A stretch of DNA of 64,000 nt from Paenibacillus_AB hodogayensis (GTDB taxonomy: Bacteria; Bacillota; Bacilli; Paenibacillales; NBRC-103111), in contig NZ_BAAAYO010000002.1 of assembly GCF_039536325.1 (NCBI RefSeq), forward strand, positions 744,001 through 808,000. Direction: 5' to 3'. The notes under the pieces are model-generated. The model was not told the DNA's origin, ran no database searches, and saw nothing but the letters and a program-made list of their open reading frames with translations. Below, piece after piece: positions 24,366 to 34,000 of this stretch. Positions within the stretch are counted from its first letter, which is position 1, and each line of letters begins with the position of its first letter. The translations under genes were made by a program, and so were the position numbers.

Positions 24366-25427
24366 TTGACCCGTTATGTGATCGTAAACGCAGACGATTT
24401 TGGCTTATCGGACCGCGTCAATGAAGCGATCCGGATTGCCCATACCCGCGGCCTCGTCTCCAGCACGTCGCTGCTGCCCAATATGCCCGGCTTCCTACAT
24501 GCCGTCGCGCTGGCCCGGAAAATCCCGACCCTCGGCGTCGGTCTCCATGTCAACCTGACGATCGGCAAGGCGCTTTCCCCGAAGGAGACGGTAGCTTCGC
24601 TCGTCAATCCGGACGGGACATTCTCGGATCGGCGCCGCGAATGGCGGGAGGACGAAATCGAACGGGAACTGGGGCTGCAATACGGCAAGCTGACGTCGGC
24701 CGGTTTGCTTCCCACCCATCTGGACTCCCATCACCATATCCATCTCGAAGTTCCGGCCGTCCATTCGGCGATGAGGAAGCTGGGACGCCTTCATCGCATT
24801 CCCGTACGGCTGCATCCGTGGGCCGAACGCGATCCAGAGGATCCTCGCACAACGGATTTTCTTATTCTGGACACCTTCGATACGATCGATGGAGTGGAAC
24901 GGCTGCTCGCCCATCTGCAATCGCTGCCCGAAGGATGTACGGAAATCATGTGCCATCCGAGCGCACCTGATACCCGCATGCCTTCCCGCTTTGCGTGGCA
25001 AGCGGAGCAGAGCACGGAGCTTGGAGCTCTGACCGATCCGAGAGTGCTCGAGGCGGCAAGGCATCCGTCTGTCGCGCTCATTCACTTCGGCCAGCTTCCC
25101 TCGGAACGGCAAGCGACCGCCGAGGCCGATTCGCCGGAAACTAACGCCGCCGTCTCCTTCGTCGATGAATCGACAGCCAGCGGCACTTCCGCGGACGATA
25201 TCAACCTACCGCCAGTCTCGCCAGATAAGGCTGCGAGCCGTCACCTTCGCTTCGCGCGAACGTCCAAACGCAAGCGCTCCAAGCGCTCAAGCCGGAAGCG
25301 CCGCGCCGGAAAAAGCTTCCGGCCGCTTCAAAAAAACCGTCCGCCCCTCTCGCCGGGCCGTCGAAAGCCGCACCGCTCCCGTGCCGGCAGGAGGAAACCA
25401 TCTGCCGACAGAAGCGTTCGCCGCTGA
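24366..25427 (+). CDS. ChbG/HpnK-family carbohydrate deacetylase with basic C-terminal tail
   Basis: YdjC/ChbG-type metal-dependent deacetylase; relatives remove acetyl groups from chitooligosaccharides or hopanoid precursors. The catalytic domain covers about residues 1-245: VNADDFG (D10, D11), GVGLHVNLT (H61), HLDSHHHIH (118-126) and CHPS (196-199), all intact metal or acid/base positions. The start is a TTG at 24366 behind GGAGGAGAG. Residues 250-353 are an extra tail that family members lack: an acidic/Ser-rich linker followed by about 60 residues dominated by Arg, Lys and Ser, such as SKRKRSKRSSRKRRAG. No signal peptide was found. The tail suggests binding to anionic polymers, nucleic acid or membrane (inference). 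Confidence 0.88.
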   Translation: MTRYVIVNADDFGLSDRVNEAIRIAHTRGLVSSTSLLPNMPGFLHAVALARKIPTLGVGLHVNLTIGKALSPKETVASLVNPDGTFSDRRREWREDEIERELGLQYGKLTSAGLLPTHLDSHHHIHLEVPAVHSAMRKLGRLHRIPVRLHPWAERDPEDPRTTDFLILDTFDTIDGVERLLAHLQSLPEGCTEIMCHPSAPDTRMPSRFAWQAEQSTELGALTDPRVLEAARHPSVALIHFGQLPSERQATAEADSPETNAAVSFVDESTASGTSADDINLPPVSPDKAASRHLRFARTSKRKRSKRSSRKRRAGKSFRPLQKNRPPLSPGRRKPHRSRAGRRKPSADRSVRR

Positions 25428-25487
25428 CCGCTCATAGGCTTCAAATAACCACTCCGAGGTCAGACGACGCTACGTACCGTAAAATTT

Positions 25488-26057
25488 TCAAGCTTCTTCC
25501 CGGTAGTCCTCGACGATGACCTCCACCGCCCCCGTCTCGGGGTCCATCACGAAGCCATGCACAGGCACCGCTTTCGGAAAGAGAGGGTGCCTCCGGATCA
25601 TTTTGACGCTGTGCATAACGCCATCCTCTGCGCGCTCAAAACCGCGCAAAAACTTTTCCATGCGGATTCCGGAATTTTCCAGTGTCTCGATTACCGTCGG
25701 GTCGATGCCGTTCTCGACGAATTTGCTCACCATCCGACCCGGTTCTATCTCGGTCATGCCGCAGCTGTGATGGCCGATCACGATAACCTCACGCGCTCCC
25801 AGCTCGTACACCGCCACCAGGATGCTGCGCATGGCGCTCCCGAAAGGCTGGGTCAATATGGCGCCGGCATTCTTGATAAACTTCGCGTCCCCGTTTTTCA
25901 ACCCCAAAGCCTTCGGCAGCAGCTCGCTCAGCCGCGTATCCATACAAGTCAGGATCGCCACTTTTTTCTCCGGATACTTGTCCGTTAAGTAGTCCTCATA
26001 CCGTTTCTCTTCGACAAATTTCCGGTTAACCTCCAATAAGCTTGGAACGATAGACAT
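25488..26057 (-). CDS. Beta-carbonic anhydrase
   Basis: Cytoplasmic zinc enzyme of 189 residues interconverting CO2 and bicarbonate. Zinc ligands C38 (in ILTCMDTR), H96 and C99 (in IGHHSCG) are present, with the D40-R42 dyad. Length fits the YvdA-type short beta class. ATG 26057 follows AAGGAGG; a frame extends six codons further up without RBS. It is monocistronic and converges with the deacetylase gene; no terminator was obvious between them. Confidence 0.93.
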   Translation of the reverse strand: MSIVPSLLEVNRKFVEEKRYEDYLTDKYPEKKVAILTCMDTRLSELLPKALGLKNGDAKFIKNAGAILTQPFGSAMRSILVAVYELGAREVIVIGHHSCGMTEIEPGRMVSKFVENGIDPTVIETLENSGIRMEKFLRGFERAEDGVMHSVKMIRRHPLFPKAVPVHGFVMDPETGAVEVIVEDYREEA

Positions 26058-26263
26058 CTCGTGGCCTCCTTGCATGCGCGGTTTGTATATCCGGCAATAC
26101 TATAATCTTGTGTTTCAATTTTACCATTCCATCGCCCCTCGTAGCAAAACAATGCCTGCCGTACGAGTGAATTTTACGTTTTTTTAACAAAAACAGGCTT
26201 GCTGCATACAGCAGTTGTTTCGCCATAACCGCTGCCTAAAGGCGCCAACCTGCAATAATCGCC

Positions 26264-26305
26264 AAAAAGGAGCCGTGCCCCGGGTTCGGGCAACAAAGCT
26301 CCTTT
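26264..26305 (-). terminator. Terminator of the ABC exporter operon
   Basis: On the minus strand AAAGGAGC (26305-26298) pairs with GCTCCTTT (26273-26266) across a 24-base loop and ends in a T5 tract. It follows the permease gene that stops at 26324. Confidence 0.8.
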
Positions 26306-26323
26306 CCGCACTCCTTTACGCCT

Positions 26324-27061
26324 TTACGCCGTAACGTCGGACGTTCGCAGCCGGTAGATCGCCCACCCGCCGAACGCTGCGGCATAAAGCAGACTCATGA
26401 TGCAGAACAGAAGCTGGTCGCGAAACGAAAGACTCGTCTGGCTGAGCACGCCCATTCCGATCGTCAGCAGCGAATGTGGAAACAGCAGTCCCGCCTTCAA
26501 TACATACATCCCCAGCCCCGCAAAAGCGGCGCATAAGCCGATGCCGACGGGCGCTGCAAAGCTGCGGATTCTGAGCGACAACGCCAGCTGCAGGCTGCAG
26601 ATCGCAACCGCCGCCAGCCAACCGCGCAGCAGCCAGCCGAACAGCTCGGGCGGGAGAGGTGATACGAGTCCAATGACTTTTCCGCCGATGTAATAGAGTA
26701 CAAACATCAACGCTTGGACCCCCGCCATCAGCATGCCCGCTACGGCAAGCTTGGCTGCAAAAATGCCGGACGCCGGTACGGGCGCCGTCATTATCGTGTT
26801 CCAATTTTTGTTCAAATGCTCCAGTCTGCACAAATAAGCGCAGCATATGGCGATAAGCGTAGGCAAGAAAAATTCCGCGTAAAACAAACCGACCTGGGAC
26901 CACAAACTGTACCATTCATGACTCAAAGCTCCCCTGTTGATCGAGAAGTTGGCGCAGCCGATCAGCGCGCTTACGACTGGCAGGGCCAGCAGGACGGCCC
27001 ACAGATGGGAATGGCGCAGCTTCAGCCATTCGGCGCTTATGCATTGTTTTAGCAGTTGCAT
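26324..27061 (-). CDS. ABC-2 type permease, LanG-like
   Basis: Membrane protein of 245 residues with six hydrophobic segments and the start EWLKLRHSHLWAVLLALPVVSALIG, typical of the LanE/LanG (MutE/MutG) permeases in lantibiotic immunity transporters. It is the last gene of a three-gene operon, three bases after the other permease, and is followed by a terminator. Partner permease and ATPase are adjacent. Likely role: expelling a membrane-active peptide or bacitracin-like drug (inference from family and context). Confidence 0.82.
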   Translation of the reverse strand: MQLLKQCISAEWLKLRHSHLWAVLLALPVVSALIGCANFSINRGALSHEWYSLWSQVGLFYAEFFLPTLIAICCAYLCRLEHLNKNWNTIMTAPVPASGIFAAKLAVAGMLMAGVQALMFVLYYIGGKVIGLVSPLPPELFGWLLRGWLAAVAICSLQLALSLRIRSFAAPVGIGLCAAFAGLGMYVLKAGLLFPHSLLTIGMGVLSQTSLSFRDQLLFCIMSLLYAAAFGGWAIYRLRTSDVTA

Positions 27062-27064
27062 CCC

Positions 27065-27820
27065 CTACACCTCCTGCCTGGAAACATGAATGCTCCCCGC
27101 CGCATATAGAACGAGGCCCGCCGCGATCAACAGCGCCATGATCGGTACGCCCGCAGCCGGTTCCCTCACCATAAACTGCACGTTGTCATTCGCATAGCTT
27201 TGGGCAATCGGGCTTAAACCCGTATAGTACGACCAGAGGAGCAGGCTTCGTATCCCGGCCGGAAACAAATCGGCCGCCATGCCGACGAACCCGCCGAGCA
27301 TGCCGAGACAGAGCGCGAACGCCTGGTTTTTTACCGCCATGGACAACCATTGCTGCACAGCGATCACGACCGCATGAGCGATCACCGTGCCGATGAAAAA
27401 CCGCGCCAGCAGCACAAAGGGAACTTGTTGCCCGAATCCATGAGCGGCGCCGAAAGCCGCAATCGCCAACACTTGCGCAAGGCAGACCCCCGCCATGATC
27501 AGGAATGCGCAGCCGTACTTGGCCGCATAGAGCTGCCCGCGCTTGGCCGATACCGACAGCAGCAGCTTCCATGTATTTCCCTTGTGCTCCATATCGCATA
27601 TTCGCGAGACGCAGACGGCGACCAAGATCGGTGCAAACAAACCGTTCAAGGAAGCGACCATCGCCACAACCGGCTCCCATTCGGCCTGATCGGGGATGCG
27701 GGAGATCGACATGCTCGCCGCCATAAAAGCCCACGCCATCTCTACGCCGGCCAGCAATAGGACCATCAAAAACAGGCGCTTTCGGCGCAATTTGTACCAT
27801 TCGAGACCGAATGCTTTCAT
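27065..27820 (-). CDS. ABC-2 type permease, LanE-like
   Basis: Membrane protein of 251 residues with six predicted TM helices, opening with LEWYKLRRKRLFLMVLLLAG and a cytoplasmic CDMEHKGNTWKLLLS loop typical of this permease family. Its ATG shares one base with the ATPase stop (TAATG), indicating coupled translation. Together with the downstream permease it forms the heterodimeric pore of a LanFEG-like exporter. Confidence 0.82.
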   Translation of the reverse strand: MKAFGLEWYKLRRKRLFLMVLLLAGVEMAWAFMAASMSISRIPDQAEWEPVVAMVASLNGLFAPILVAVCVSRICDMEHKGNTWKLLLSVSAKRGQLYAAKYGCAFLIMAGVCLAQVLAIAAFGAAHGFGQQVPFVLLARFFIGTVIAHAVVIAVQQWLSMAVKNQAFALCLGMLGGFVGMAADLFPAGIRSLLLWSYYTGLSPIAQSYANDNVQFMVREPAAGVPIMALLIAAGLVLYAAGSIHVSRQEV

Positions 27821-28731
27821 TAAAGGCTGTGCTCCTTTCCGGTAAGGTCTAGAAAAATGCTCTCCAGGTTCCGCTTATGTTCTTCTATCCGCAGCACGCC
27901 GATGCCCGCCAGCGTCAAATCCCGGTTGATCTGCGCAACTTGGACATCCGTCAAGCTTTCCAGCCGGAGCGTGTCTCCCTGTACTGCGGGTGCATAGCCC
28001 TTGCCAGCGAGCAGTTTCTCCGCTTCCTCATTTTTGAGCGTCTTGATCGAAATCGCCGGCCTGCTTCTGTTTTGCAGCTGGTCCAGCCTGCCTTGAAACA
28101 GCATTTTACCCTGATTGATAATGCCCACCGACGTAGCGATCTGCTCGATCTCCGACAGCAGGTGGCTTGAAAGCAGCACCGTCATCCCGTACCGCTGGGG
28201 CAGCGATTGAATCAGCTCGCGAATTTCCCCGATTCCCGCCGGATCCAGGCCGTTGGTCGGCTCGTCCAAGACGAGCAGCCTCGGAGAAGCAAGCAGAGCC
28301 ATGGCAATGCCCAGACGCTGCTTCATGCCCAACGAATATTGCGACGTTTTTTTGTCTTTCTGCTTTTCCAGACGGACGATCGCCAGCGCCTCCGATACAT
28401 TCCGATCCGGCACGTTGCGCAGCCGCTGAACGACGCGCATATTTTCGAGCCCGGTCAGATGGCCGTAATAGGAAGGCGACTCGATCAGAGAGCCTGTTTG
28501 GCGCAAAATATGGCGGCGGTTCGCGGCAAACTCTTTTCCGAACACGGTGACTGTCCCTCCGGTGGGATGCGCCAGTCCCAGAATCATTTTCAAGGTCGTG
28601 GATTTCCCCGCGCCATTGGGACCCAGAAAGCCGTAAATTTCCCCCTCTTGCACGGACAAGTTGACATCCTGCACCGAATGGGTATTGCCGTATCGCTTGC
28701 AAAGATTATACGTGGCTACGATGGAACTCAT
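27820..28731 (-). CDS. ABC transporter ATP-binding protein, BcrA/LanF-like
   Basis: ATPase of 303 residues. Walker A GPNGAGKST (37-45), the signature YSLGMKQRL, Walker B LLVLDEPTNGLD and the H-loop SSHLL are all present. The C-terminal 80 residues are the extension found in BcrA/NisF-type exporters. RBS TAGGAG precedes the start. It is the first gene of the exporter operon and is divergent from a response regulator/kinase pair, the standard layout for peptide-antibiotic sensing and resistance modules. Confidence 0.92.
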   Translation of the reverse strand: MSSIVATYNLCKRYGNTHSVQDVNLSVQEGEIYGFLGPNGAGKSTTLKMILGLAHPTGGTVTVFGKEFAANRRHILRQTGSLIESPSYYGHLTGLENMRVVQRLRNVPDRNVSEALAIVRLEKQKDKKTSQYSLGMKQRLGIAMALLASPRLLVLDEPTNGLDPAGIGEIRELIQSLPQRYGMTVLLSSHLLSEIEQIATSVGIINQGKMLFQGRLDQLQNRSRPAISIKTLKNEEAEKLLAGKGYAPAVQGDTLRLESLTDVQVAQINRDLTLAGIGVLRIEEHKRNLESIFLDLTGKEHSL

Positions 28732-28902
28732 TGTCGTCGTCTCCTACCGGGCTGGCCCTTATATTTGTATCTTCATGGTAACGGTCCCGTCTTTCATCAA
28801 GCTGAAGCGAACCTTACGGCAGCCTTAAATCGCGCGAAAACGCAACGATACGGATCGCCGGACGAAAAAAGCAAGGTATACTAAACAAAGGGAGGATGGC
28901 AT

Positions 28903-29613
28903 ATGGAGGATTTCAAAAGCAGGAAGCTGCTTATCGTGGACGACGAACGCGACTTGCGGGATATGGTGGACGGATTTTTACGCAAGGAAGGGTTTACCCG
29001 CATCTATCAAGCTTCCACTTGCGCGGGAGCGCTGGAGCTTTGCCAGTCGGTCAAGCCGGATCTGGTGATTCTGGATATTATGCTGCCCGACGGCGACGGG
29101 TTCTCCCTGCTCGCTTCCCTCCGGCAGCTGTCGGACGTGCCGGTTCTTTTTTTATCGGCCAGGGGCGAGGACGCGGATCGCTTATTGGGTCTCGGGCTCG
29201 GCGCGGATGAATATATGGTCAAGCCGTTTTTGCCCCGGGAACTGGTTTTGCGTCTGACGGCCATTCTGCGCAGAGTATATGCGCCTCCGCGGCAAGAGCA
29301 GCGACCTGTCTTTCAGGTGGGCGACCGGGTCGTCGATCTGGAAAGCGGCACGGTGCGGTATAATGGCAGCGAGTACCCTATTACGGCCAAGGAACACGCC
29401 CTATTGTCCAAATTTTACGAGAACCGGAACCGCATCGTGACGAACGATGCCTTATGCCAAGCGGCATGGAGCGACGATTATTACGGCTATGAGAATACGC
29501 TAATGGTCCATATACGCCGGATTCGTGAGAAGATCGAAGAAGCTCCCTCCAGTCCGGAGCATCTGCTGACCGTTCGCGGCTTGGGCTATAAGCTGTTGGT
29601 AAAGGGGGACTAG
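28903..29613 (+). CDS. OmpR-family response regulator of the ABC exporter module
   Basis: Response regulator of 236 residues. Receiver: acidic pair D13-D14, phospho-acceptor D58 in VILDIMLPDGDGFS, and VKPF Lys. The C-terminal winged helix ends in TVRGLGYKL. RBS GGGAGGAT precedes ATG 28903, and TATACT at 28877-28882 is a probable -10. It resembles NisR/SpaR-type regulators and presumably controls the divergent exporter operon. The kinase follows at once. Confidence 0.93.
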   Translation: MEDFKSRKLLIVDDERDLRDMVDGFLRKEGFTRIYQASTCAGALELCQSVKPDLVILDIMLPDGDGFSLLASLRQLSDVPVLFLSARGEDADRLLGLGLGADEYMVKPFLPRELVLRLTAILRRVYAPPRQEQRPVFQVGDRVVDLESGTVRYNGSEYPITAKEHALLSKFYENRNRIVTNDALCQAAWSDDYYGYENTLMVHIRRIREKIEEAPSSPEHLLTVRGLGYKLLVKGD

Positions 29614-29660
29614 CGATCGAAGGCACCCATCGTATTTTAAAACGGTTTGTCGGCGCCACT

Positions 29661-30998
29661 ATGCTGATATCCATCTCGTTGCTGCTGCTCAACCTTGTCC
29701 TGCTGCTTGTCTGGATCGGCAAAGGCATGAACGAAGGGAAATCGCCGGCGTCTGTCGTGCAAAGCGTAGCGGAAGGGCTGCATGCTGTCGATGGCGCGTA
29801 CGCGCTGGAGGCTACGCCCCAAAAGACGCTCGATCATCTGCAGGTGTGGGCGATGCTGATGGACGAGTCGGGACAAGTCATCTGGCGGCATCATGTGCCC
29901 GACGACCTCCCCAATCGCTATTCCGTAACCGATGTAGCGAAGTTTTCCCTTCGCTACCTGAACGATTATCCCGTATTCGTATGGGCACACCAAGCCGGGC
30001 TTGTCGTGATCGGCTACCCGCAGGGAAGCTTGGCCAAATACCAGCATATTCTTCCCACCCGCTGGGTCGAGAATCTGCCGCTGCGGGCACTGTCCCTGCT
30101 GATCGGCAACATCGTGCTGGCGCTGCTGGTGTCGCTCTTGATCGGCTCCAGGCTCGTCCGCTCCATTCGTCCGCTGACGCGAGCCATCCACGCTCTGGCC
30201 AAGGACCAGCCGGCATATGTAGAGCCCAAGGGAATATTGGAGCACTTGGCGCGAAGCGTCAATCATGCCGCGGATTTGCTGCGTCGCAAGAACGACGCTT
30301 TAAAAGCAAGGGACGAAGCCCGCTCCAACTGGATCGCCGGCATCTCGCACGACATCCGTACTCCATTGTCCATGGTGCTCGGCTATGCAAGCGAGTTGGA
30401 GGAGGATGGCCGTATCTCCGATCAGCAGAGAGGACATGCCGGGGTCATTCGCCGTCAGGCCGAAAAACTGCGTTCCCTAGTAAGCGATTTGAACCTAGTG
30501 TCCATGCTGGAATACGACATGCAGCCGCTGGTGCCGAAGCCGGTCCGGTTGGCGGCATTGGCCCGGCAGATCGCCTCGGATATGCTGAATAACGGACTGG
30601 ACCCCCGCTATAGGCTTGAAATCGACGAATTGAACGAAAACGCCCAGGTCATGGCCGATGAACGACTACTGCTGCGCGCCATGTCCAATCTGGTGCACAA
30701 CAGCATCAAACATAACTCCGACGGGTGCGAGATCCGGCTGCGGACAACGCTGGATACCGACGCTTGTACTTGCAGCTTTTTCGTATCCGACGACGGCCGA
30801 GGAAAAGCCCGAAGCGAGCTGTCCGAGCTGCTTGAGCTGCCTTACTCTTCGAAACGAAAGCGTCCCGGCTCGCATGAGCACGGCCTGGGGCTGCCGATGA
30901 CGGCCCGAATCGCGAAGGCACACCAAGGATCCTTAAACCTGTCCAGCGATGTCGGCGAAGGATGGACAGCGGAAATCCGGCTTCCTGCCCTCATGTAA
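29661..30998 (+). CDS. Sensor histidine kinase of the ABC exporter module
   Basis: Membrane kinase of 445 residues from the first ATG. TM helices lie near 2-19 and 142-164 and flank a sensor region. H-box GISHDIRTPLS (His230), N-box NLVHNSIKHNSDG and G-boxes DDGRGKA and HEHGLGLP are intact. ATG 29661 has no RBS, and the helix before it looks truncated. The frame continues upstream without stop to an ATC codon at 29616, about nine bases after AAGGGGG and directly behind the regulator stop. Coding there (EGTHRILKRFVGAT) resembles a normal kinase N-terminus. So the true start may be a non-AUG codon, or an ATG lost by mutation or error. Pairs with the regulator upstream. Confidence 0.88.
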   Translation: MLISISLLLLNLVLLLVWIGKGMNEGKSPASVVQSVAEGLHAVDGAYALEATPQKTLDHLQVWAMLMDESGQVIWRHHVPDDLPNRYSVTDVAKFSLRYLNDYPVFVWAHQAGLVVIGYPQGSLAKYQHILPTRWVENLPLRALSLLIGNIVLALLVSLLIGSRLVRSIRPLTRAIHALAKDQPAYVEPKGILEHLARSVNHAADLLRRKNDALKARDEARSNWIAGISHDIRTPLSMVLGYASELEEDGRISDQQRGHAGVIRRQAEKLRSLVSDLNLVSMLEYDMQPLVPKPVRLAALARQIASDMLNNGLDPRYRLEIDELNENAQVMADERLLLRAMSNLVHNSIKHNSDGCEIRLRTTLDTDACTCSFFVSDDGRGKARSELSELLELPYSSKRKRPGSHEHGLGLPMTARIAKAHQGSLNLSSDVGEGWTAEIRLPALM

Positions 30999-31004
30999 AC
31001 GATA

Positions 31005-31053
31005 AAGAGCAGCTGTCGCAGAGGAACAACCTCTGTAACAACTGCTCTTATTC
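31005..31053 (+). terminator. Hairpin terminator between the kinase and SLH genes
   Basis: AAGAGCAG (31005-31012) pairs with CTGCTCTT (31042-31049) with an inner GCAGAGG/CCTCTGT stem. The T-run is short on both strands, so termination strength is uncertain; it could serve both convergent genes. Confidence 0.5.
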
Positions 31054-31097
31054 CCAATGGATGTCAGATCACGCAGCGGCCAATACCAAGCAGCCGC

Positions 31098-34000
31098 TTA
31101 CTTGCTTTGGTGCGCCCGTAATTTCAGCAGAACCGTCACCGCTTCAGCCCGTACCGTCTTCGCATTCGGATCGAACTTGTTCAGGTCTTTGCCTTCCAGC
31201 ATGCCCAATTTCTTATTGGCTGCCACGGTACCCTTCGCCCATTCCGGAATGTCCTTTTCGTCGGCGAAGCCGGTCGCCGCATTCGCTTCGATCGTTAGGC
31301 CGAGCGCTTTCGCGATCATCGTCGACATCTCCGCGCGCGTCATTTCCGCGTCCGCCCGGAATGTATTGTCTTCATACCCTTGAATAATTCCTGCCTGCAC
31401 GGCTTGCGCTACGGCTTTCTGCGCCCATGTTCCAATATTCGCCTTATCGGTGAAGGTCAGTGCCTTCCCTTCTCCTTGCGGCTTCAGCGTATTCATCAGC
31501 ATCACCGCAAACTCGGCGCGCGTCACGGCTTTCCCCGGCTTAAACGTACTGTCCGGATAGCCCGTCACGATTCCCTCGCTCACCGCCTGCTTGATGTTAG
31601 CCTCGGCCCAATGTCCGGCTATATCGCTAAAGCTAATCGCCGGCTTCGTCTCCGGTACTTTCACAGCAGCTTCCGGATCAACAGCGAATACCGCAAATTT
31701 CGTAAAGTGATCTACATCTACGGAAATCGTCGACCCCTGAATCTTGCCGCCCTCCACTTCGACCCATACTTGCTTGGCCTCATCATAATAGAATACGACG
31801 GGCTGTTGACTGCCTTTCAGCACGGTTGGGTCAAACATGAACGTCAGGGTGACCGGTTTATTGAAATTTTCTGTAAGGTTTTTCAAAATCTCAAAGACCG
31901 GGCTGGCCAGAACCGCTTTGTCAGTTAAAAGCTTTTGATAATCCAATAATTTCTCAATCGCGATTTTCAATTCTTTGCTCGTTGCATAAGCAGGAATTAC
32001 GATCGTGACCGTATCTCCCAAGCTAGCCTTGCCGCCGCTACCGACAGGTATCGTTAACTTGCCGTCCGTGGAAGTAACTGTGCTGTCGCTGGAGGAAGCC
32101 GGGCCTCCGCCACTGCCTCCGCTTCCGCCGCCGTTGTTGCCATTGTTGCCGTTATTACCGCCGCTGTCAGTTGACGATCTCGGGGTTACTTCGGTGGAAG
32201 CAGCGGACCATGCGCCGCTGCCGACGCTATTGATCGCTTTCACCGTAAACTTATAGGTTACTCCATTCGACAAGCCGGTTACCGTAATCGGACTTGCGGT
32301 TCCGGTTACCACGATGTTGCCCGGACTGGAGATCACCTCAAAGCCTGTAATGAGACTTCCGCCGTTATCCGCAGGAGCCGTAAACGTAATCGTTGCCTGG
32401 CCGTTGCTTGCGACGGCCGTTACGCCGGTCGGCGTTCCAGGGACCGTTCTCGGCGTAGCGCTCACTTCGTTGGAAGCCGCGCTTTCTCCTCCGGCGTTGA
32501 TGGCCTTCACGACGAAGTAGTACGCGATGCCGTTCGTCAGACCCGTGGCACTATAGCTGTAAACCGCGCCGCTTACGGTACTTATCTCGGTTCCATACGT
32601 TCCGGAGGTATTGCTCTGGAATACTTTGTAGCCTATTGCTCCGTTTACCGGACTCCACGTCAGCGTCGCTTGTCCATTGCCTGCTGTAGCAGACTCGATG
32701 ACCGAAGCGCCCGGCGCCGGAACTTGCGGAGTCGCACTCACTTCGTTGGAGGCCGAGCTATCTCCTCCGGCATTGATCGCCTTCACGACGAAGTAGTATG
32801 CAGTGTCGTTCGTCAGACCCGTAGCGTTGTAGCTGTACACCGAGCCGCTAACCGTGTTGAGTTCGGCTCCGTACGTTCCCGCCGTCTTGCTCTGGAATAC
32901 TTTGTAGCCTGTTGCCCCGCTTACCGGATTCCATGTAAGCGTCGCTTGCCCGTCGCCTGCTGCGAGAGACTGAACGACCGGAGCTCCAGGCGCCGGAACT
33001 TGCGGCATGGCGCTCACTTCGTTGGAGGCGGCGCTTTCTCCTCCGGCATTGATTGCCGTCACGACAAAGTAGTACGTGGTGCCGTTGGTCAAGCCGGTGG
33101 CGCTATAGCTGTATACGGCGCCGCTTACGGTGTTTATCTCGGCTCCATACGTCCCGGAGCTGTTGCTCTGGAATACCTTGTACCCTGTCGAACCGTTGAC
33201 CGGATTCCAAGCCAGCGTGACTTGCCCATTGCTTGCTACGGCTGACTGGAGGACCGGCGCTCCGGGCGCCGGCACTTGCGGAGTCGCGCTCAATTCGTTG
33301 GAAGCCGCGCTTTCTCCTCCGGCATTGATCGCCTTCACGGTAAAGTAGTACGTGGTGCCGTTCGTCAGACCCGTGGCGCTGTAGCTGGACTCCGATCCGC
33401 CGACGGTATTGAGTTCCGCTCCATACGTTCCCGGAATCTGGCTCTGGAACACCTTGTAGCTGTTCGCTCCGTTTATCGAACTCCACGTCAGCGTCGCTTG
33501 CCCGTCGCCTGCTGTAGCAGACTGGAGGATCGGAGCTCCCGGAGCCGGAACTTGCGGCGTTGCGCTCACTTCGTTGGAGGCCGGACTATCTCCTCCGGCA
33601 TTGGTCGCCTTCACGGTAAAGTAGTACGTGGTGCCGTTCGTCAGACCCGTGGCGCTGTAGCTGTATACCGAGCCGCTGACGCTGCCGAGTTCGGCTCCGT
33701 AAGTTCCCGGGGTATTGCTCTGGAACACCCTGTAGCCTGTTGCTCCGTTCACCAAATTCCACGTCAGCGTCGCTTGTCCATTGCCTGCCGTAGCAGAATG
33801 GAGGACCGGAGCGCCCGGCGCCGGAACTTGCGGAGTCGCACTCACTTCGTTGGAGGCTGGACTATCTCCTCCGGCATTGACCGCCTTCACGGTAAAGTAA
33901 TACGGGGTGCCGTTCGTCAGACCGGTGGCGCTGTAGCTATATACCGATCCACTGACGGTGTTGAGTTCCGCTCCATACGTTCCGGGGGCATTACTTTGGA

